A DNA stretch of 64,000 nucleotides from Sphingobacterium sp. UBA7855 (GTDB taxonomy: Bacteria; Bacteroidota; Bacteroidia; Sphingobacteriales; Sphingobacteriaceae): positions 533,488 through 597,487 of the forward strand of contig DLST01000010.1 in NCBI GenBank assembly GCA_002500745.1, in the 5' to 3' direction. Within the stretch, counting starts at the first letter, position 1, and every line of letters begins with the position of its first letter. A model generated the notes under the pieces. It did no database searches, was not told where the DNA came from, and saw only the letters and a program-made list of their open reading frames with translations. This document shows positions 15,646-26,335 of the stretch, piece after piece. The position numbers and the translations under genes were made by a program.

Positions 15646-17331
15646 ATGAATACAGAGATTCTTGGAATCATAGTGATGTTCACCGTAACATTACTACTCG
15701 GACTTCCCCTTGGGAAATATATAGCTAAGGTATATGGCAATGAAAAAACCTGGTTAGATCCATTGTTTCAACCATTGGAACGTTTTTTTTATCGGGTGAC
15801 AGGAATTAATCCTAGCTTCCAGATGACTTGGAAACAGCACCTCGTTGCTCTTTTGACAATTAATCTACTGTGGTTCCTGTTGAGCATGGCTATCCTGATG
15901 AATATGGCACATTTGCCTTTAAATCCAGATGGGAATCCCGGAATGACTGCTGATTTGGCCTTTAATACCAGTATCTCTTTTTTGGTCAACTGTAATCTCC
16001 AGCACTATTCCGGTGAATCAGGAGTGAGCTATCTAGGACAAATTTGGCTCATGTTTCTTCAATTCGTGACCGCAGGCGTGGGAATGGCTGCAGCAGTGGT
16101 TATTTTCAAAGCTTTTAGGGATAAGACAACAACACAATTGGGCAATTTTTACGATTTATTTGTGAAGTCTTGCACCCGGATTTTACTGCCTATCTCTGTC
16201 TTGGTTGCTGCCATCTTCGTATTCCAAGGCATGCCGATGACTTTCGAAGGTAAGGACAGTATGATTACTGTCGCTGGAGATACCGTACAGGTAAGCCGAG
16301 GACCGGTAGCTGCCTTTGTCCCAATTAAACATCTTGGTACAAATGGAGGTGGTTTTTTCGGTGCGAACAGTGCGCATCCATTTGAAAATCCCAATTATTT
16401 GACCAATATGGTGGAAATGATTGCCCAGTTTATTATCCCGATGGCGATGATATTTGCATTCGGCTTTTTTATTCGCAAGCGTAAATTTTCATGGATGATG
16501 TTTGGTGTGATGACCATTGGGTTTATCATCCTGACAATACCAAATATAAAAATGGAGATGGCTGGAAATCCAGCGATTGCGCAGATGGGTATTGACACGT
16601 CTATGGGCGCCATGGAGGGAAAGGAAATACGTATTGGTGCAGCGGCATCGGGGTTTTGGAGTATTGTTACAACGATGATTTCGACGGGTTCTGTCAATTC
16701 TATGCATGATAGTTACATGCCCTTATCTGGTATGAACGAACTTCTAGCGATGATGGTGAATGCTTTTTATGGCGGTGTAGGCGCGGGGATACTCAATTTC
16801 TTCATTTTTATTATACTCGCCGTTTTCATTAGTGGCTTGATGGTGGGGCGCACACCAGAGTTTATGGGTAAGAAAGTTGAAGCGCGGGAAATGAAAATCG
16901 CTATGATTGTTGCTCTTGCCCATCCTTTTCTAATCCTTGTCGGTACAGCACTTGCGACAGCGTTTCCAGCCCAAGGTGCTTCTACATTGAATAACCCTAT
17001 ATTCCATGGTTTTAGCGAAATATTGTACGAATATACTTCATCCGCAGCTAACAATGGTAGTGGGTTTGAAGGTCTTGGAGATAATACAATTTGGTGGAAT
17101 ATTTCGACAGGCATCGTATTGTTACTCGGCCGCTTTATACCGATTATAGGGCCAATTGCTATTGCGGGATTATTGGCTGAGAAAAAATTTATACCTGAAG
17201 GGGAGGGAACGCTAAAAACAGATACAAGTACATTCGGTTTAATGGTATTCGCTGTGATCGCGATTATTGCAGCACTCTCTTTCTTCCCTGCCTTGGCATT
17301 GGGTCCAATTGCGGAATATTTTTCCATGTAG
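15646..17331 (+). CDS. kdpA: KdpA, K+-binding and translocating subunit of the K+ ATPase
   Basis: 561 aa from ATG 15646 (MNTEILGIIVMFTVTLLLG), chosen over an in-frame ATG at 15607 because it matches the normal KdpA start. The four selectivity-filter loops are visible: SFLVNCNLQHYSGE, TNGGGFFGANSAHPFENP, VNSMHDSYMPLSG and SSAANNGSGFEGL. About ten membrane helices surround them, giving the K+-channel-like subunit. The first filter reads NCNLQHYSG rather than the E. coli NTNWQSYSG, a form I believe is common in Bacteroidota. kdpB follows after 25 bp. Confidence 0.97.
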   Translation: MNTEILGIIVMFTVTLLLGLPLGKYIAKVYGNEKTWLDPLFQPLERFFYRVTGINPSFQMTWKQHLVALLTINLLWFLLSMAILMNMAHLPLNPDGNPGMTADLAFNTSISFLVNCNLQHYSGESGVSYLGQIWLMFLQFVTAGVGMAAAVVIFKAFRDKTTTQLGNFYDLFVKSCTRILLPISVLVAAIFVFQGMPMTFEGKDSMITVAGDTVQVSRGPVAAFVPIKHLGTNGGGFFGANSAHPFENPNYLTNMVEMIAQFIIPMAMIFAFGFFIRKRKFSWMMFGVMTIGFIILTIPNIKMEMAGNPAIAQMGIDTSMGAMEGKEIRIGAAASGFWSIVTTMISTGSVNSMHDSYMPLSGMNELLAMMVNAFYGGVGAGILNFFIFIILAVFISGLMVGRTPEFMGKKVEAREMKIAMIVALAHPFLILVGTALATAFPAQGASTLNNPIFHGFSEILYEYTSSAANNGSGFEGLGDNTIWWNISTGIVLLLGRFIPIIGPIAIAGLLAEKKFIPEGEGTLKTDTSTFGLMVFAVIAIIAALSFFPALALGPIAEYFSM

Positions 17332-17356
17332 TACTTAAAATTAAAGAATTCAAAAA

Positions 17357-19366
17357 ATGAGCAATCAACAAACATTGTTTCAGAAAGAACTTGTACAACA
17401 GGCGTTAAAGCAATCTTTCGTGAAGCTAAATCCTATAATAATGTTCCGTAATCCAGTGATGTTTACCGTGGAAATCGGGACGCTGATTATGGCCGTCGTT
17501 TGTCTTTGGATAATGACTGGGGAAAAATCACAAGGTACACTTGGTTATAATTTTACGGTATTTCTTATTCTATTTTTAACCTTATTGTTTGGAAATTTTG
17601 CTGAGGCAATTGCCGAAGCCCGCGGTAAGGCGCAAGCAGATAGTCTTCGGAAAACTCGAGAGGAAACTCCGGCAACCCTGCGCGATGGTCGGGTGGTTTC
17701 ATCCGCTCAATTGAAAAAAAATGATGTTTTTGTTTGTCAGGCTGGTGATGTAATTCCATTGGATGGGGAGATTATTGAGGGGTTGGCGACAATAGATGAG
17801 AGTGCAATTACCGGAGAATCAGCACCGGTGATCCGCGAGGCTGGAGGTGATAAAAGTTCAGTTACCGGTGGTACCAAGGTTTTGTCCGATCGAATTGTTG
17901 TGCAGGTAACGACAGAACCGGGGGAGAGCTTTTTGGATAAGATGATCGCATTGGTCGAAGGGGCAAGCCGCCAAAAAACACCTAATGAGATTGCCTTAAC
18001 CATCCTTTTGGCAGGTTTTACACTTGTATTTATTATCGTAACGGTGACCTTAAAACCATTTGCAGATTATGCCAATGTTGGTATCACCATTGCTTCGTTT
18101 ATTTCACTTTTTGTCTGTCTGATTCCAACAACAATAGGTGGTCTTTTATCGGCAATTGGTATCGCGGGAATGGATCGTGCACTTCGTGCAAATGTTATAA
18201 CAAAAAGTGGCAAGGCAGTTGAAACGGCGGGTGACATTGATGTCTTGTTGCTTGATAAAACTGGAACCATTACGATCGGAAATCGTAAGGCGACAAATTT
18301 TTACCCCGCCGATGGTGTCCTGAAGGAAGCGCTGGTACGTGCATCAACATTGAGCTCCATGGCCGATGAAACACCAGAAGGGAAATCAATTGTCGAATTG
18401 GCTGGTGTCAACCCATCGAGCTATAAGGTCGAAAACCCGGCATTCATTAAGTTTACCGCCGAAACCCGTAGCTCGGGAATAGACTTTGAACAGACACGTA
18501 TTCGTAAAGGTGCAACAGATGCTATTCGAAATATCATTGTAAAGGCTGGAAATCTATTTCCTCAGGAAATAGAGGAACGCGTAAAGCTTATCTCTCAAAA
18601 TGGGGGAACGCCATTGGTCGTAGCCGAGAATGAACAAGTACTCGGTGTCATAGAATTGCAGGATGTGATAAAACCCGGGATTCATGAACGCTTTGAACGA
18701 TTGCGAAAAATGGGTATAAAGACTGTTATGGTGACAGGAGACAATCCGTTAACGGCCAAATATATTGCCGAAAAAGCGGGAGTGGATGATTTCATCGCCG
18801 AAGCGAAACCCGAAGACAAGATGAACTATATCAAAAAAGAACAGCTTGACGGGCGATTGGTCGCCATGATGGGGGATGGTACAAACGATGCCCCGGGACT
18901 TGCACAAGCCGATGTTGGTGTAGCGATGAACAGCGGTACACAAGCTGCAAAAGAGGCCGGAAATATGGTCGATCTCGACAATGATCCAACCAAATTGATT
19001 GAGGTTGTGGAGATAGGTAAACAATTGTTGATGACCAGAGGTACGCTAACGACGTTTAGTATTGCAAACGATGTCGCTAAATATTTTGCTATCATTCCGG
19101 CCTTGTTTATTGCAGCAATACCCGAACTTCAAGGTTTAAACATTATGCAGCTCAGTAGTCCACAAAGTGCCATACTATCAGCTGTCATCTTTAACGCAAT
19201 TATTATCCCATTACTGATTCCTTTGGCATTGAAAGGAGTCGCATACAAACCTATAGGTGCAAGCGCACTGTTACGGAGAAATCTGCTCGTTTTTGGACTT
19301 GGTGGAGTACTCGTTCCATTTATTGGTATCAAGGTCATAGACCTACTGGTTTCCCTATTTATCTAA
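17357..19366 (+). CDS. kdpB: KdpB, catalytic P-type ATPase subunit
   Basis: 669 aa, close to the 682 aa of E. coli KdpB. Landmarks in order: the actuator motif ITGESAPV (near residue 155), the phosphorylated Asp300 in DKTGT, the nucleotide-binding domain with KGATDAI, and the hinge [21 protein letters not shown] (near 505). Hydrophobic helices lie at both ends. It hydrolyses ATP to drive K+ uptake through KdpA. It lies 25 bp from both kdpA and kdpC. Confidence 0.97.
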   Translation: MSNQQTLFQKELVQQALKQSFVKLNPIIMFRNPVMFTVEIGTLIMAVVCLWIMTGEKSQGTLGYNFTVFLILFLTLLFGNFAEAIAEARGKAQADSLRKTREETPATLRDGRVVSSAQLKKNDVFVCQAGDVIPLDGEIIEGLATIDESAITGESAPVIREAGGDKSSVTGGTKVLSDRIVVQVTTEPGESFLDKMIALVEGASRQKTPNEIALTILLAGFTLVFIIVTVTLKPFADYANVGITIASFISLFVCLIPTTIGGLLSAIGIAGMDRALRANVITKSGKAVETAGDIDVLLLDKTGTITIGNRKATNFYPADGVLKEALVRASTLSSMADETPEGKSIVELAGVNPSSYKVENPAFIKFTAETRSSGIDFEQTRIRKGATDAIRNIIVKAGNLFPQEIEERVKLISQNGGTPLVVAENEQVLGVIELQDVIKPGIHERFERLRKMGIKTVMVTGDNPLTAKYIAEKAGVDDFIAEAKPEDKMNYIKKEQLDGRLVAMMGDGTNDAPGLAQADVGVAMNSGTQAAKEAGNMVDLDNDPTKLIEVVEIGKQLLMTRGTLTTFSIANDVAKYFAIIPALFIAAIPELQGLNIMQLSSPQSAILSAVIFNAIIIPLLIPLALKGVAYKPIGASALLRRNLLVFGLGGVLVPFIGIKVIDLLVSLFI

Positions 19367-19391
19367 TACATTTTTAATAATAAAAGCAAAG

Positions 19392-19958
19392 ATGAAAACA
19401 CATATATATCCGGCAATAAAGATTACAATTGTTTTATTGCTCCTGCTCTCAGTGGTATATCCAGCCCTCGTATGGGCAATAGCGCAAATAGCACCTAATC
19501 ATGGAAAAGGGGAAATGCTAGCGTACAACGGGCAAAAGTATTACAGAAATATTGGACAGGCCTTTACGCGTGATGATTACTTCTGGTCGCGTCCTTCCGC
19601 TGTTGGTTATAATGCAGCAGGATCGGGAGGAAGTAACAAAGGGCCCTCTAATGGGGAATATCTTTCGGAAGTTAGGGTCCGTATTGATACGTTCTTAGTC
19701 CACAATCCCACCGTAAAACGCGAACAGGTGCCGGTAGACATTGTTACAGCCAGTGGGAGTGGTTTGGATCCAGATATCTCCATCGAGGCCGCAAAAATAC
19801 AAATTGATCGTGTTGCGAAAGCGAGAGGTATATCGGTAAATAGCCTACAGTCTCTTGTTGATGCCCACGTTCAGACGCCTTTATGGAATATGTTTGGACC
19901 TCGCAAAATCAATGTCCTTGAACTAAATATTGCTTTGGACAAGATGGCTGAAAAATAA
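19392..19958 (+). CDS. kdpC: KdpC, K+ ATPase chaperone subunit
   Basis: 188 aa, normal length. One N-terminal membrane helix (ITIVLLLLLSVVYPALVWAIAQ) anchors an exported domain with the family blocks YFWSRPSA, SGGSNKGPSN, VDIVTASGSGLDPDIS and ALDKMAEK. KdpC stabilises nucleotide binding by the KdpFABC complex. It is followed after 47 bp by the porin gene. Confidence 0.96.
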   Translation: MKTHIYPAIKITIVLLLLLSVVYPALVWAIAQIAPNHGKGEMLAYNGQKYYRNIGQAFTRDDYFWSRPSAVGYNAAGSGGSNKGPSNGEYLSEVRVRIDTFLVHNPTVKREQVPVDIVTASGSGLDPDISIEAAKIQIDRVAKARGISVNSLQSLVDAHVQTPLWNMFGPRKINVLELNIALDKMAEK

Positions 19959-20005
19959 AATTGACCTGAGGGGTCATCGATATACATTTTATAAGAACAA
20001 TTTAC

Positions 20006-21091
20006 ATGAAAAAACTAGCGATGTTGGTCTGTTTACTTGCAGGGGTAACACAATTATTTGCGCAGCAAGATACAACTCAAAATACCCAATTGTCTATCAG
20101 TGGTTACCTTGAAGCATATTACCTTCGGGACTTTAACAATCCACTTGGAAATACACGCCCAGGCTTTGTATATAGTCACAATAGGACGAATGAAGTAAAC
20201 ATAAACTTGGCACTTTTAAAAGCTACATACGAAACAATAAATACCCGTGCAAATCTTGCTTTAGGTGTCGGTACATATATGAATGCGAACTACAGTGCGG
20301 AACCCGGTGTCTTAAAAAATATTTACGAAGCGAATGCCGGCGTTCGTATCTCGAAAAAACATAATTTATGGATCGATGCTGGCATATTTTCTTCCCATTT
20401 GGGCTTTGAAAGCGCTATAGGAAAGGATAATTGGACTGTAACAAGGAGTATTTTTGCGGATAATTCACCTTATTTTGAAACCGGAGCAAAAATATCCTAT
20501 ACATCCGCATCGGGAAAACTATTTTTAAGTGGGCTTATTTTAAACGGATGGCAGCGGATTCAACGGGTGGACGGTAGCAGTTTACCAGCATTTGGGCATC
20601 AATTGGTCTATAAACCGACAGCTAAATGGACCATCAATAGTGGTTCTTTTATAGGCAGTGATAAAGCGGATAGCGCCAGACAGATGCGCTATTTTCATAA
20701 CCTTTATGCAATTTATCAAATGAACGAAAAGCTGGGAATCACATTCGGATTTGATATTGGAGCTGAACAAAAAGCAAAAGGTAGTTCGAAGTACAATGTA
20801 TGGTACACCCCAGTGTTAATTGCACGATACGCGACGACCGAAAAATTTAGCTTAACAGCAAGAGGAGAATATTACAACGATAAGCATGGTGTGATCGTTT
20901 CTACGACTACAGAGCAAGGTTTTCAAACGTTTGGCTATTCTTTAAATGCAGATTATACCATTCTTCCCAATGTTCTTTGGCGTACGGAACTACGTAATCT
21001 CACAAATAAAGATGCTATTTTCCTTGATCGGACAAATAAGTTGGTGAAAAATAGTGTGACGGCTGTAACAGCACTTACTGTTAGTTTTTAA
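20006..21091 (+). CDS. OmpL-like beta-barrel porin (bbp2 family) in the kdp operon
   Basis: 361 aa with a signal peptide (MKKLAMLVCLLAGVTQLFAQ). The mature part is beta-barrel in character: SISGYLEAYYLRDFN at the start, SHNRTNEVNINLALLKA, GNWT-like GKDNWTVTRSIFADNSPYFETGAKISY, and a C-terminal strand ending in VSF, fitting the putative beta-barrel porin-2 family. It lies between kdpC and kdpD, so it may supply K+ or other cations across the outer membrane when the pump is induced; this link is inference from position. Confidence 0.82.
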   Translation: MKKLAMLVCLLAGVTQLFAQQDTTQNTQLSISGYLEAYYLRDFNNPLGNTRPGFVYSHNRTNEVNINLALLKATYETINTRANLALGVGTYMNANYSAEPGVLKNIYEANAGVRISKKHNLWIDAGIFSSHLGFESAIGKDNWTVTRSIFADNSPYFETGAKISYTSASGKLFLSGLILNGWQRIQRVDGSSLPAFGHQLVYKPTAKWTINSGSFIGSDKADSARQMRYFHNLYAIYQMNEKLGITFGFDIGAEQKAKGSSKYNVWYTPVLIARYATTEKFSLTARGEYYNDKHGVIVSTTTEQGFQTFGYSLNADYTILPNVLWRTELRNLTNKDAIFLDRTNKLVKNSVTAVTALTVSF

Positions 21092-21099
21092 AAACAATC

Positions 21100-21129
21100 G
21101 TTCCTGCCGTGTGTTGCATCGGCAGGAAC
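21100..21129 (+). other. perfect GC-rich hairpin between porin and kdpD genes
   Basis: GTTCCTGCCG (21100-21109) and CGGCAGGAAC (21120-21129), 10-nt loop. No T-run follows; it may be a partial terminator or an mRNA stability element that lowers sensor expression relative to the pump. Confidence 0.55.
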
Positions 21130-21153
21130 CTTCTGAAATGAAAGGCAATAAAA

Positions 21154-22275
21154 ATGGAAGAGAGGAAAAGCGCTGAACACTTTTTGGACCTTATTCGGAA
21201 ATCGAAAAGAGGTCGCTTCAAACTTTATATCGGTATGAGTGCAGGGGTTGGAAAAACATACCGCATGTTACAGGATGCACATACCCTTTTACAGGGAGGA
21301 ATCGATGTGCGTATTGGCTATATTGAGACACATAATCGGAAGGAAACACATCAATTGCTCGACGGTCTACCCCTTATCGCCCGACGCCATCTTTTTTACA
21401 AAGGCAAACAGTTGGAGGAACTGGACCTTTATGCTGTCTTGAATTCACATCCCGAGGTTGTCATTATCGATGAGCTGGCACATACCAATATTGAAGGCAG
21501 TAAAAATACCAAAAGGTGGCAGGATGTTATGGAGATTCTTGAAGCGGGGATTAATGTAATCAGCGCTGTTAATATCCAGCATATTGAGAGTTTAAATGAG
21601 GAGGTCAAAGCGATTACAGGCGTTGAAGTGCAAGAACGTGTTCCCGACAGTGTTATTGATTCCGCAGATGAAGTCGTTAACATTGACCTTACTGCAGAAG
21701 AGCTTATCATTCGCCTAAAAGAGGGTAAGATCTATGACGCGTCAAAAATTCAGGCAGCGCTTCAAAACTTCTTTAAAAGCGAACATATCTTACAATTGCG
21801 TGAAATGGCGTTGAAAGAAGTTGCCTCCCAGGTTCAACGCAAAGTAGAGATTGAAGTTCAACCCCAACGATGGGTGCGAAAGGAGCGTTTCCTTGCTTGT
21901 ATAAGTTCTAATGAAATAAAAGCAAAAAACGTCATCCGAAAAACAGCACGTTTAGCAGGATATTACAATAGCAGTTGGTTTTTGCTCTATGTACAGTTGC
22001 CAAAAGAGCGCGGAGACCGGATAGCTTTAAATAAACAACGGCACCTGATCAATAACTTCAAACTGGCGACAGAACTTGGTGGAGAAATTATCAAAGTAGA
22101 AAGTCATAGTGTGACAAAAGAGATCATCGCTTTGTGCGAGCTCCGCAAGATCACCACAGTTTGCATTGGAAAACCACGATTATCTCTTTTAAGGATGTTA
22201 CTTGCTAAGGATACATTTAGCAAACTGCTGGCACAACTGTCGACCGAAGACATCGACCTGATTATATTGTCTTAA
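21154..22275 (+). CDS. kdpD: KdpD N-terminal sensor protein (KdpD + Usp domains, no kinase)
   Basis: 373 aa. Residues 15-225 are the KdpD domain with Walker A GMSAGVGKTYRM (near 30), IETHNRKET, VIIDELAHTN (Walker B-like) and NIQHIESLNEEV. The remainder is a universal-stress-protein-like domain. The E. coli KdpD continues into four membrane helices and a histidine kinase; here the protein stops and the kinase is a separate gene 24 bp on. Such short KdpD proteins are known in many bacteria. It should be the cytoplasmic K+/c-di-AMP-related sensor of the system. Confidence 0.92.
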   Translation: MEERKSAEHFLDLIRKSKRGRFKLYIGMSAGVGKTYRMLQDAHTLLQGGIDVRIGYIETHNRKETHQLLDGLPLIARRHLFYKGKQLEELDLYAVLNSHPEVVIIDELAHTNIEGSKNTKRWQDVMEILEAGINVISAVNIQHIESLNEEVKAITGVEVQERVPDSVIDSADEVVNIDLTAEELIIRLKEGKIYDASKIQAALQNFFKSEHILQLREMALKEVASQVQRKVEIEVQPQRWVRKERFLACISSNEIKAKNVIRKTARLAGYYNSSWFLLYVQLPKERGDRIALNKQRHLINNFKLATELGGEIIKVESHSVTKEIIALCELRKITTVCIGKPRLSLLRMLLAKDTFSKLLAQLSTEDIDLIILS

Positions 22276-22299
22276 TGATAAAGACAAATTGTGAATAAG

Positions 22300-24036
22300 A
22301 TGAAAATAAAAACGAAACTTACCTTTGGTGTAGGATCACTTTTTCTCATGATCTTTCTACTTGCCGCACTAAGCGGTTGGTATGTAAACCGGTTAAAAAA
22401 GGATACCGCAAATATACTGACAGCGAACTACAATACGCTGCTGTACGCCAAGAATATGTTATTGGCATTGGAGGAAATTCCTGTTGAAAAAGCTGCTTTT
22501 AATAATTTCCAGATTAATCTTGACAAACAACGGAAAAATGTTACTGAAGTCGGAGAGCAGCAAACAACAAACGCAATTGCCAAACATTTTTTAAAACTGA
22601 AAGATAAGCCCTTAGATGTTACTATTGTCTCGTCTATCAGAAAGGATATTGCCTTGTTAATGGAACAAAATATGACGGCAATTTCTCGGAAGAGTATTGT
22701 TGCGGATCGCACTGCCGAACATGCAATTTTGGTCATTTCATTTGCCGGGGCGCTCTGTTTTATCATTGCTTTTATATTGCTGGTCAATTTGCCGTCCAAT
22801 ATAGCTGACCCCATTGCGAAATTGACAGCGAGTATTCGACAGATTGCAGGACAGAACTACAAAGAGCGTATTCAGGTACAGAGCGGAGGTGAGTTTGCGG
22901 AACTCGTCGCTTCATTTAATTCCATGGCAGAGAAATTGGAAGAATATGCTGAAAGTAAACTTGAAAAAATTTTAAAGGAAAAAAGACGAATAGAGTCTCT
23001 TGTTGATCATATGCATGATCCGGTGATAGGCTTCGACGAAGAGCGACGTGTTATTTTTGTCAACGAGGAAGCACTTCGCATCACAAATCTACATAAAGAT
23101 CAACTTCTCGGAAGATCTGCTTTAGCGGTTTCAGATGAAAATGATCTCGCTAAGGATATTTTTAAAGATCTTTTTCTTCCTGTAGAAAAACGTGAAAAAA
23201 ATGCTGTTAAAATTTATGCAGACGATAGAGAAAGCTATTTTGAAAAAGATGTTATCGATATCAATGTTTTGCCCACAGGTGAACTTGAACCAAAGTTTAT
23301 CGGGCAGGTGGTTATCCTAAAGAATATTACGCCATTTAAGGAACTTGATCTTGCAAAAACAAACTTCATCGGTACCGTATCGCATGAATTCAAAACGCCT
23401 ATTGCGGCGATTCAAATGGGGGTCCAATTGTTGGAAAACGAGCAAATAGGTCATCTGAATACCGAGCAGCTCACGTTGTTAAATGGAATAAAAGATGATT
23501 CTAACCGCTTGCTTCAAATAACCGGTGAACTGTTAAATATGACGCAGGTTGAAAGTGGTTCTATTCAAATTAACTTACATACGACAGAAATACAGCCTAT
23601 TATTGAATATGCTATCATGGCAAATCAATTTGCTGCGAATCAAAAAAATATCCACTTTGTTATCGAGGTAGACCCCAATGTGAAAGCTATATTTGCTGAC
23701 AATGAGAAAACTGCCTGGGTTCTTACAAATTTTCTTTCCAATGCGATACGTTACTCCCATGAAGATTCGGTTATTCGTATAGCGGTGGAAAACAGCGAAC
23801 TTAAAACAAAGTTTATCGTTACCGACAGTGGGCAAGGGATCGAGCCGAAATATTTGGATAAAATATTTGCGCGTTACTTCCGTGTGCCAGGGTCCAAAAA
23901 GGGTGGAACAGGACTTGGTTTAAGTATTAGTAAGGAGTTTATAGAAGCGCAAGGTGGCGAAATTGGTGTTGAAAGTGATTATGGCGCAGGAAGTTCTTTC
24001 TATTTTTCATTGCGTACTGCTATTCCCGATAATTAA
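22300..24036 (+). CDS. membrane sensor histidine kinase (HAMP-PAS-HisKA-HATPase), probable Kdp kinase half
   Basis: 578 aa from ATG 22300; a GTG three codons earlier (22291) is possible. Membrane helices at about 8-28 and 145-168 enclose a helical sensor region. HAMP follows (ADPIAKLTASIRQIAG), then PAS (SLVDHMHDPVIGFDEERRVIFVNEEA), HisKA with His362 in FIGTVSHEFKTPIAA, and an HATPase with NEKTAWVLTNFLSNAIRYS, DSGQGIEP and GTGLGLSISKEF. It directly follows the KdpD sensor domain gene, so the two probably replace the single full-length KdpD. No response regulator follows; a terminator does. Confidence 0.92.
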   Translation: MKIKTKLTFGVGSLFLMIFLLAALSGWYVNRLKKDTANILTANYNTLLYAKNMLLALEEIPVEKAAFNNFQINLDKQRKNVTEVGEQQTTNAIAKHFLKLKDKPLDVTIVSSIRKDIALLMEQNMTAISRKSIVADRTAEHAILVISFAGALCFIIAFILLVNLPSNIADPIAKLTASIRQIAGQNYKERIQVQSGGEFAELVASFNSMAEKLEEYAESKLEKILKEKRRIESLVDHMHDPVIGFDEERRVIFVNEEALRITNLHKDQLLGRSALAVSDENDLAKDIFKDLFLPVEKREKNAVKIYADDRESYFEKDVIDINVLPTGELEPKFIGQVVILKNITPFKELDLAKTNFIGTVSHEFKTPIAAIQMGVQLLENEQIGHLNTEQLTLLNGIKDDSNRLLQITGELLNMTQVESGSIQINLHTTEIQPIIEYAIMANQFAANQKNIHFVIEVDPNVKAIFADNEKTAWVLTNFLSNAIRYSHEDSVIRIAVENSELKTKFIVTDSGQGIEPKYLDKIFARYFRVPGSKKGGTGLGLSISKEFIEAQGGEIGVESDYGAGSSFYFSLRTAIPDN

Positions 24037-24106
24037 TACATACTAATCGGATCTGTTCCTATAGTGTATTATGACAACACGACAAAGTTGGATCAGTGGA
24101 AAACAA

Positions 24107-24154
24107 TTTTTGAGATCATAAGTGACGCTGGCAAGCCACTTATAATCTCAAAAA
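24107..24154. terminator. bidirectional terminator between kdp sensor kinase and aldo/keto reductase
   Basis: Arms TTTTTGAGAT + ATAAGTG (24107-24124) and CACTTAT + ATCTCAAAAA (24137-24154), one mismatch pair, with T/A runs at the base. It serves two convergent genes. Confidence 0.8.
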
Positions 24155-24158
24155 TGGA

Positions 24159-25160
24159 TTAATGGTTGACTAAAGCCATAGCACCTTCACTGTATCGTGC
24201 TCCAATATTAGGGTATTTGAGAAGTATTTCATCTATTTTTTTTAAATCATCATGCGATAATTGTACATCAAGGGCACCAACATTTTCCTCCAGGTATCTT
24301 CTTTTTTTAGTTCCTGGAATAGGAATGATGTCATTTCCTTGTGCCAGCACCCAAGCTAAAGCGAGCTGTATAGGACTACAGTTTTTATCTTTTGCCAGTA
24401 GGGAGAAGTCGGCGACTAAATGTGCATTGTTCAACGCATGTTCACCTTGATTTCGAGGTAAGGTTCTTCTAAAGTCGTCCGAAGCAAGATCTTCTAAATT
24501 TAAAGAATTGGAAAATAATCCACGCGCTAGAGGCGCATAAGGAATTAAACTTATCCCCAACTGCCTTACGGTGTGTAAGATTTCTTTTTCTACATCACGT
24601 GTAAGAAGCGAATATTCGCTCTGTAAAGCAGCTATAGGGTGTACGGCATTTGCTTTAATGATTGATGCGGGAGATGCTTCGCTTAAACCCAAATACCTCA
24701 CTTTTCCTTCTTTAACCAATTCTGCCATAGCGCCTACGGTCTCTTCGATAGGAATATTGGGATCTACGCGGTGCGCATAATAAAGATCTATGGTGTCGAT
24801 TCTAAGGCGTTTTAAACTTTTTTCTACCGCTAATTTTATCCATTCGGGCGAGCCATCGAAATAAGTGTTTGCCGTACCACTTGGACCTGCTATTTCATCT
24901 TTAAAGCGAAACCCAAATTTTGTTGCAATAAAAACTTTGTCACGGTTGGGAACAAGCACTTTTGAAATAAGTTTCTCATTGGCACCGTTGCCGTACATAT
25001 CCGCGGTATCCCAAAAATTAATGCCAAGGTCCAATGCTCTTTCCAATGTTGCAATGCTCTCTTTTTCGTCCGTAGGTCCGTAAGCAAAGCTCATTCCCAT
25101 ACAACCTAATCCAATCGCAGAGAGTTTTTCATTTGTTGTTCCAAGATTTCTATATTTCAT
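24159..25160 (-). CDS. aldo/keto reductase
   Basis: 333 aa from ATG 25160 ([24 protein letters not shown]), preferred over an ATG 27 codons upstream because it matches the family start. Catalytic tetrad context is present: [18 protein letters not shown] (Asp, Tyr), VFIATKFGF (Lys) and [17 protein letters not shown] (His). C-terminal [19 protein letters not shown] binds NADPH. It belongs to the YakC/AKR13-like group that reduces aldehydes and ketones. It is 82 bp from the AraC regulator gene on the same strand; the start overlaps no other gene. Confidence 0.95.
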   Translation of the reverse strand: MKYRNLGTTNEKLSAIGLGCMGMSFAYGPTDEKESIATLERALDLGINFWDTADMYGNGANEKLISKVLVPNRDKVFIATKFGFRFKDEIAGPSGTANTYFDGSPEWIKLAVEKSLKRLRIDTIDLYYAHRVDPNIPIEETVGAMAELVKEGKVRYLGLSEASPASIIKANAVHPIAALQSEYSLLTRDVEKEILHTVRQLGISLIPYAPLARGLFSNSLNLEDLASDDFRRTLPRNQGEHALNNAHLVADFSLLAKDKNCSPIQLALAWVLAQGNDIIPIPGTKKRRYLEENVGALDVQLSHDDLKKIDEILLKYPNIGARYSEGAMALVNH

Positions 25161-25242
25161 AATGATTACATTTTGTTCAATACAAAAGTACATAAGGAAC
25201 AAACGAAGCGAGTTAAGACAATCAAACAGATTGTTATACAAT

Positions 25243-26151
25243 TCAAACAGTACTGCTTCGGACTTGGTTTGGAGACATCCCGGTTTGCTTTTTCAAGAAA
25301 TTGGTAAAATAGGATGGATATTCAAATCCTAGGCTGTAGGCAATATCCGATACATTCCAATTGGTATGCAGCAACAAAGCTTTGGCTTCTTGGGCCACAC
25401 GGTTTGCAATATGTGTACTGGTGGTTTTGCCTGTGGCTTCTTTTACCGACCTGTTGAGGTGATTGATATGAACCGAAAGCGCATGCGCATAATCTGCAGG
25501 GCTTTTCAATTGCAGGCTAAGGTGAAGGGTATTGATTGGAAATTGTCTTTCTAACAGCTCAAGAAATAATCCCGATACCCTAGTCGATGCATTGGTATAA
25601 GATCCAAAACTCGCTGCGGGACTCGATTTCATCGTTTCATGAATTAGAAGATGTAGATAACTTCGCAACATATCATCTTTATGGATATAGCTCGAGTTCA
25701 TTTCAACCATCATCTTTTGGAAGATTGTAGAAATTTCTGCTAATTGTGTTTCATCCGGAAAATAAATCGGATTGCTACCTATCTTGAACAGGGGAGAGTC
25801 TTTTAGACTTTCTATCCGTTCACTATGCTGTATAAATTCCTCTGTAAATACGCAATACCATCCGGATTGTTCTGAGGATTCGGGCTCCCAAGCATATGGA
25901 ACAACCGGATTCGCAAATAACATGGCAGGTCTATCGATTTGTATCCACTTATCTGCGTAATATAGTTTTCCACGCCCTATGATAAGGGAGGTTTTATAAA
26001 AATCGCGGCGATTGTACGGAGATACGACAGTACAGGATTCCCTGCTGAAAACATTGAAATGCCCAATTCCCGTATTATTTAGCGGCAAATCCAGATGAGT
26101 TAAACCTGGTTGCCTTTTGTAAAAATCTGTTACACTTTCGGCTGATTTCAT
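25243..26151 (-). CDS. AraC-family transcriptional regulator
   Basis: 302 aa. The C-terminal 100 residues form the double helix-turn-helix: [25 protein letters not shown] and [40 protein letters not shown]. The N-terminal part is a cupin-like sensing domain ([32 protein letters not shown]). It lies just upstream of the aldo/keto reductase on the same strand and likely controls it, as often seen with this pair in Bacteroidota; the inducer is unknown. Confidence 0.92.
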   Translation of the reverse strand: MKSAESVTDFYKRQPGLTHLDLPLNNTGIGHFNVFSRESCTVVSPYNRRDFYKTSLIIGRGKLYYADKWIQIDRPAMLFANPVVPYAWEPESSEQSGWYCVFTEEFIQHSERIESLKDSPLFKIGSNPIYFPDETQLAEISTIFQKMMVEMNSSYIHKDDMLRSYLHLLIHETMKSSPAASFGSYTNASTRVSGLFLELLERQFPINTLHLSLQLKSPADYAHALSVHINHLNRSVKEATGKTTSTHIANRVAQEAKALLLHTNWNVSDIAYSLGFEYPSYFTNFLKKQTGMSPNQVRSSTV

Positions 26152-26335
26152 ATCACTAAATTAAAAAAAGTGAAACAATCCTAGGTCATAAATGGATCAG
26201 TTTCTCAAAAATGAATTCCAATTTTTTGTTAGCTAATGGTATTTTATTTAAACTGTTTGTGATCTTGTTCGTATTTTTGCAGTATCCAATAATTGTTTTT
26301 CTTTATCACAAAGATACCCTTTACATGTTATGGCC

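Noticed and set aside
16395..17375. Long open frames antisense to kdpA (100 and 202 codons)
   Set aside because: They mirror the codon pattern of kdpA, have no start context, and kdpA is unmistakable on the other strand.
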